Below the pieces are notes generated by a model. The model saw nothing but the letters and a program-made list of their open reading frames with translations, was not told the origin of the DNA and did no database searches. The translations under genes and the position numbers were made by a program. A DNA stretch of 9,046 nt from Actinocrinis sp035946395 (GTDB lineage: Bacteria; Actinomycetota; Actinomycetes; Streptomycetales; Catenulisporaceae), in contig NZ_DASYZI010000220.1 in NCBI RefSeq assembly GCF_035946395.1, positions 1 through 9,046 on the forward strand, read 5' to 3'. Each line of letters starts with the position of its first letter. Within the stretch, counting starts at the first letter, position 1. Shown one piece after another: positions 5,967-9,046 of the stretch.

Positions 5967-6148
5967 GCGCCGACCAGCACTCGGCCGGCGAGCAGCGCAC
6001 GTACCGCGTGCGCCTGGTCCTCGTTGACGCGCCCGTGCCGGGCCTGGCCGTGCAGTTCGAGGGCAAGCCCATGACCGAGGCGCAGGCCGACCGGATCGCC
6101 GCCGAAGCAGTCGGGCTCGGCATCCCCGTAGCGGTCCATCGGGACTGA
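5963..6148 (+). CDS. Small hypothetical protein, 61 residues
   Basis: GTG 5963 overlaps the stop of the DUF2637 gene (GTGA). The product has a beta-strand-like start (Y-R-V-R-L-V-L-V-D), then A-V-Q-F-E-G-K-P-M-T-E-A-Q-A-D-R-I-A-A-E-A-V, a strand followed by a helix as in small ferredoxin-like or PASTA-sized folds, but no family is recognised. It closes the chain of seven overlapping genes. Confidence 0.65.
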   Translation: MSADQHSAGEQRTYRVRLVLVDAPVPGLAVQFEGKPMTEAQADRIAAEAVGLGIPVAVHRD

Positions 6149-6235
6149 ACGCCTGACGGTGGCCCGCCCGGTCCCCACAGCCGGGCGGACCGCCGCGGGC
6201 AGTCAGCCCGAACCGACGATCGGAAGGATTCTGCG
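6149..6235. promoter_or_regulatory. Short intergenic hairpin and ribosome binding site
   Basis: The perfect 8-bp stem CCGCCCGG (6164-6171)/CCGGGCGG (6181-6188) with a 9-nt loop has no T-run behind it, so it is more likely an attenuating or RNA-stabilising structure than a full terminator. GGAAGGA ahead of ATG 6236 is the ribosome binding site of the next gene. Confidence 0.45.
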
Positions 6236-6562
6236 ATGCCCGCAGAGCACACCGAAGCCGCGGCCGAGGACGTGACCGTTTACCTCGCCGGTGGCCGTAC
6301 CGAACGGCACGAGGGCGTCAGCCGCGAGCGCGCCTGCGAGCTGGAGATGACTCTCGGCTCGTCGCCGAACATCATGCGCATCGACGTCGACCCGGCCGGG
6401 CACGGCGACGCCGGCGAGTGGCGGCCGGGCGAGTGCGACCGCTGTTACGGCGAGGTCGTCAACGGCGCCCCCGTCCCGGTCCACTGCGCGTGCCTGATCG
6501 GCCAGGGCGCGAGCGAGGCCGATTGCGTGTGCGGTCCGGCGGCCCTGGTGGTGGCGGCATGA
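6236..6562 (+). CDS. Cysteine-rich small protein, possible zinc-binding
   Basis: This gene encodes a 108-residue protein with its own Shine-Dalgarno sequence (GGAAGGA). The N-terminal half (D-V-T-V-Y-L-A-G-G-R-T-E-R-H-E-G-V) is strand-like; the C-terminal third carries C67-D-R-C70, H82-C83-A-C85 and C96-V-C98-G, spaced as in zinc-ribbon or other metal-bound knuckles. No family is recognised with confidence. Its stop overlaps the start of the following gene (ATGA). DNA or protein binding is possible but is inference from the cysteine pairs. Confidence 0.65.
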   Translation: MPAEHTEAAAEDVTVYLAGGRTERHEGVSRERACELEMTLGSSPNIMRIDVDPAGHGDAGEWRPGECDRCYGEVVNGAPVPVHCACLIGQGASEADCVCGPAALVVAA

Positions 6563-6738
6563 AGGTCCGGCTGTGGGGACTACCCGAAGAGAACGACCGA
6601 GTCGCCGAGGCGCTGCGCGCAGCGTTCCGCGTGATCAACGAATCCGAGGACTGCCCGCCCAGCCACGGTGACTCCCCGCTGCGGCGCCGCTTCCTCAAAC
6701 TGCGCCTCGACACCCCCGCCGAGGCCGAACAGCAGTAG
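6559..6738 (+). CDS. Small hypothetical protein, 59 residues
   Basis: ATG 6559 overlaps the preceding stop (ATGA), which fixes the start inside a longer open frame that begins at 6418. The product starts M-K-V-R-L-W-G-L-P and contains a helix (E-N-D-R-V-A-E-A-L-R-A-A-F-R-V-I) and a basic patch R-R-R-F-L-K-L-R. Small proteins of this size and composition are frequent just ahead of tra in actinobacterial elements; no function is known to me. Confidence 0.6.
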   Translation: MKVRLWGLPEENDRVAEALRAAFRVINESEDCPPSHGDSPLRRRFLKLRLDTPAEAEQQ

Positions 6739-6744
6739 TCCAGC

Positions 6745-6784
6745 GCCGGGCGCGGCGAGGCCCTGAGAAGCCGCCGCGCCCGGC
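6745..6784. promoter_or_regulatory. Perfect 13-bp stem-loop ahead of the translocase gene
   Basis: GCCGGGCGCGGCG (6745-6757) and its exact complement at 6772-6784 enclose a 14-nt loop. There is no following T-run, so it may act as a weak actinobacterial-type I-shaped terminator, as an RNA stabiliser, or as a way to lower expression of the translocase, which is toxic when overproduced in known systems (the Kil phenotype of tra). The ribosome binding site AGAGAGGA of tra begins just after it. Confidence 0.5.
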
Positions 6785-6809
6785 TGTCCCCAGAGAGGAC
6801 AGGCACATC

Positions 6810-9020
6810 ATGACGACCCAGATCGAGCACGCCAACGGCCACGGCCCCGACGCGCCGACGACGGACCTCGAGGGCGCGCCGGCGAACGGCGCGCGGGACC
6901 GGCCACGGTTGGTCCCGTGGCCGCTGCGCGAGCCTGTCGACGCCGAGCCGGCCGACGCCGTCGAGGTCGACCAGGCGGACGAGGACGAGCGAGACGACGA
7001 GCTCGGCGAGCCGGTCGACCTGGTGCCGCTGCTGCCCGAGCCGATCCGTGCGCCGCGCCGGTTCGTGGTGCGCCACGTGCGGCACGTCGCGCTCGGCACC
7101 CGCGTGTACGCCGGCCGCCGCCGTGATGCGCGCTCGACGGCGCGGCACGAGCGGATGATACGGCTCGCCGAGGCGGCCGGCGACCACGCGTCGGCTCTGG
7201 AGTGGGAGACGCGGGCCGCGGCGTTCCGCAAGGAACGGCACGCCCGCCGCATGGCGCTGCTGCGCGCCCCGGTCTACGCAGCCCGCGCCGTGATCTACAC
7301 GGCGAGCACACTCGCTGGCGCGCTGATCGCGCTCGGCCTGGTGCTCGCGGTCACCAGCGGCAAGCCGGCCGAGTCGACCGCGCCGCTACAAGTGGCGTTC
7401 CGCGTGGTGTGGTGGATCTGCTGGGCCGTCGACGTCGCCTGGCGACCGGCGCTGGTCGCCGCCCCGGTGCTGATCCTCGCCTCGCTGTGGACGCTCGGCC
7501 GCGCGCACGCGCCGCTCGACCCGGTTCTGTACGCCGAGGGCGGTGACGGCGACGGGCGCGAGCTGGTGCCCGACGAATCGGCGATCCTGACCGCGCTGCG
7601 GCACCTCGGGATCGGACCGTTGGACAAGGCGGTCAAGGCCGGATGGCAACCGCGGTGGTTGCTCGGCGCGGTCGAGGACGGCGCCGGCTGGCACGCTCAG
7701 CTGATGCTGCCGCAGGGCGTGAGCGTCGAGATGATCAATCGGCGTAAGAACCTGCTGGCCTCGAACCTGCTGCGCAAGCCGATCGAGGTATGGCCGAGCG
7801 AGCCGGACAACAAGCCCGGTGTACTCGATCTGTGGGTCGCGCATCCGGGCACGCTGACCGGCCCTGTGCCGCCGTGGCCGCTGCTGAAGACCGGGACCGC
7901 GGACTACTTCAAGGGCGTGCCGGTCGCCGTGACGCTGCGCGGCGAGGCGATCCGGGCCGGCTTGATGGCGAAGAACTACATGATCGGCGGCATCATGGGC
8001 ACCGGTAAGAGCTCGGCGACCAGAGCCATCGTGCTCGGCGCCGCGCTCGATCCGCTCGTCGAAATCGAGGTCTACGTCATGGCGTACAACGCCGACTACG
8101 ACCTGATGCGCCCGCGCCTGTCCGTGCTGGTCAAGGGCGATGAGGACGAGGACGTCGAGAAGGCGCTGAAGGCTCTGCGGCGGCTGCGCTCAGAAGTCAC
8201 CCGCCGCGGCCAACTGCTCGAAGAGGCCGGCGAGCTCAAGCTCACGCGCGAGCTGGCCGCACGCGACAAGCGGATGCGTCCGCGCGTGGTCGTGTTCGAC
8301 GAGTGCCACGAGCTGTTCATGCACAAGACCTACGGCGCCGAGGCCGCCGAGCTGGCCGAGAAGGTGATGAAGAAAGCCCGTAAGACCGGGATCACGCTGG
8401 TGTGGGTGACCGTCTCGCCGGCCAAGGACTCGATCCCGAAGGAGGTCACTCGCAACACCTCCAACCGGGTCGCGTTCGCAGTCGGCGATCACTACGCCAA
8501 TGACGGACTGCTCGGCACCGGCAAGCACCGCTCCGGCATCACCGCGACCACGCTGAACCCGAGCACGGACATCGGCACCTCGGTGACGGTCGGGTTCACC
8601 GCGAACCCGTTCGACATCGCCCGCTGGCAGTACCTCTCCGATGATGACGTGCCCGCCATCATCGACCGGGCGTGCAAGGCGCGCGCCGGTATCGAGCGGA
8701 CCGCGCTCGACCAGGCGCCGACCGTTGTCGTCGACCACCTCGCCGACGTCCTGGCGGTGCTCGGCGACGAGCCGCGGATGCGTACGACGGTCGTTTTGCA
8801 GCGCCTCGCGAGCCTACGTCCCGAGGTCTACGAGGGCTGGTCTGGGGAGCGCCTTAAGGCCGTGCTCATCGACGCCGATCCGGAGTTGGAGCCGCACAAG
8901 TCCAACGGGAACCCGGTCGTCGACGCCGCCAAGCTGCGCGCCGTTCTCGGCCGCCGCGACGACGAGCCGAGCGACCGGGTCGACGACGACCAGGCCGAGG
9001 ACGACGGCGAGTTCGAGTAG
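6810..9020 (+). CDS. tra: FtsK/SpoIIIE-type DNA translocase, probable conjugal transfer protein
   Basis: This gene encodes a 736-residue protein. An acidic N-terminus (about 1-80) and a basic region (80-150) are followed by hydrophobic segments at about 158-183 and 196-230, then the ATPase core. Walker A is G394-I-M-G-T-G-K400-S401 and Walker B is V-V-V-F-D497-E498. The arrangement matches the Tra/TraB proteins of Streptomyces plasmids and AICEs, hexameric pumps that move double-stranded DNA into the recipient. Residues 640-715 (V-V-L-Q-R-L-A-S-L-R-P, then G-W-S-G-E-R-L-K-A-V-L) look like a winged-helix end, the part that in TraB reads clt repeats. The tail is acidic. ATG 6810 has AGAGAGGA upstream. 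It follows the Spd-like genes as expected. It is complete, and the contig ends 26 nt later; chromosomal FtsK is unlikely given the size and setting. Confidence 0.9.
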   Translation: MTTQIEHANGHGPDAPTTDLEGAPANGARDRPRLVPWPLREPVDAEPADAVEVDQADEDERDDELGEPVDLVPLLPEPIRAPRRFVVRHVRHVALGTRVYAGRRRDARSTARHERMIRLAEAAGDHASALEWETRAAAFRKERHARRMALLRAPVYAARAVIYTASTLAGALIALGLVLAVTSGKPAESTAPLQVAFRVVWWICWAVDVAWRPALVAAPVLILASLWTLGRAHAPLDPVLYAEGGDGDGRELVPDESAILTALRHLGIGPLDKAVKAGWQPRWLLGAVEDGAGWHAQLMLPQGVSVEMINRRKNLLASNLLRKPIEVWPSEPDNKPGVLDLWVAHPGTLTGPVPPWPLLKTGTADYFKGVPVAVTLRGEAIRAGLMAKNYMIGGIMGTGKSSATRAIVLGAALDPLVEIEVYVMAYNADYDLMRPRLSVLVKGDEDEDVEKALKALRRLRSEVTRRGQLLEEAGELKLTRELAARDKRMRPRVVVFDECHELFMHKTYGAEAAELAEKVMKKARKTGITLVWVTVSPAKDSIPKEVTRNTSNRVAFAVGDHYANDGLLGTGKHRSGITATTLNPSTDIGTSVTVGFTANPFDIARWQYLSDDDVPAIIDRACKARAGIERTALDQAPTVVVDHLADVLAVLGDEPRMRTTVVLQRLASLRPEVYEGWSGERLKAVLIDADPELEPHKSNGNPVVDAAKLRAVLGRRDDEPSDRVDDDQAEDDGEFE

Positions 9021-9032
9021 GGACCCGGCCGC

Positions 9033-9045
9033 GGGGGGGGGGGGG
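9033..9045. repeat. Run of 13 G at the window end
   Basis: A homopolymer of 13 G, interrupted only by the last base T, follows G+C-rich DNA 12 nt after the tra stop. Such runs at contig ends are commonly an assembly or read artefact, so nothing biological should be read into it. It also means that what follows tra (rep, xis and other genes expected in this type of element) is not visible. Confidence 0.6.
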
Positions 9046-9046
9046 T

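Overview
The base composition (very GC-rich, third codon positions almost all G or C) and the gene families point to a filamentous actinobacterium, perhaps of the Pseudonocardiales; the genus cannot be fixed from this window. The content is that of an actinomycete integrative and conjugative element (AICE, the pSAM2 type) damaged at one side by insertion sequences. The window starts inside an IS3-type transposase gene and ends in a run of 13 G, so it is probably a complete contig of a draft assembly rather than a free slice of a chromosome.

Left part (1-1249): the start of an IS3-family orfA reads out of the window on the minus strand. It sits next to the interrupted reading frame of an IS1182-family transposase, which also carries an in-frame stop. 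The sequence between this remnant and the integrase holds the probable outer end of the IS1182 copy and nothing else I recognise.

Middle (1250-2692): a tyrosine integrase with all catalytic residues, broken by one missing base at about 1672. Its last codons run through a 43-bp segment that is the 3' half of a tRNA gene (anticodon loop to acceptor end, lysine-type TTT anticodon) on the minus strand. This is the attachment core. The other half of the tRNA is not beside it; instead a strong hairpin terminator and a leader of about 170 bp follow. Integrase, core and element end are therefore arranged as in a circular or tandem attP, not as in a simple integrated attR.

Right part (2693-9020): ten genes on the plus strand. 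The first seven (a DUF6907 protein, two tandem paralogues of unknown function, a 77-residue protein, a 49-residue membrane protein, a DUF2637 membrane protein and a 61-residue protein) form an unbroken chain in which each start overlaps the previous stop by 4 nt. After two short gaps follow a cysteine-rich protein, a 59-residue protein and a 736-residue FtsK/SpoIIIE-type DNA translocase, the likely Tra protein. Together they look like a conjugation operon: the translocase pumps double-stranded DNA between mycelial cells, the DUF2637 protein is a plausible Spd-type spreading partner in the membrane, and the small proteins are accessory. No replication initiator, excisionase or regulator of the KorSA type is visible; in AICEs these commonly lie between tra and int, so they may lie beyond the right edge or have been lost at the insertion sequences.
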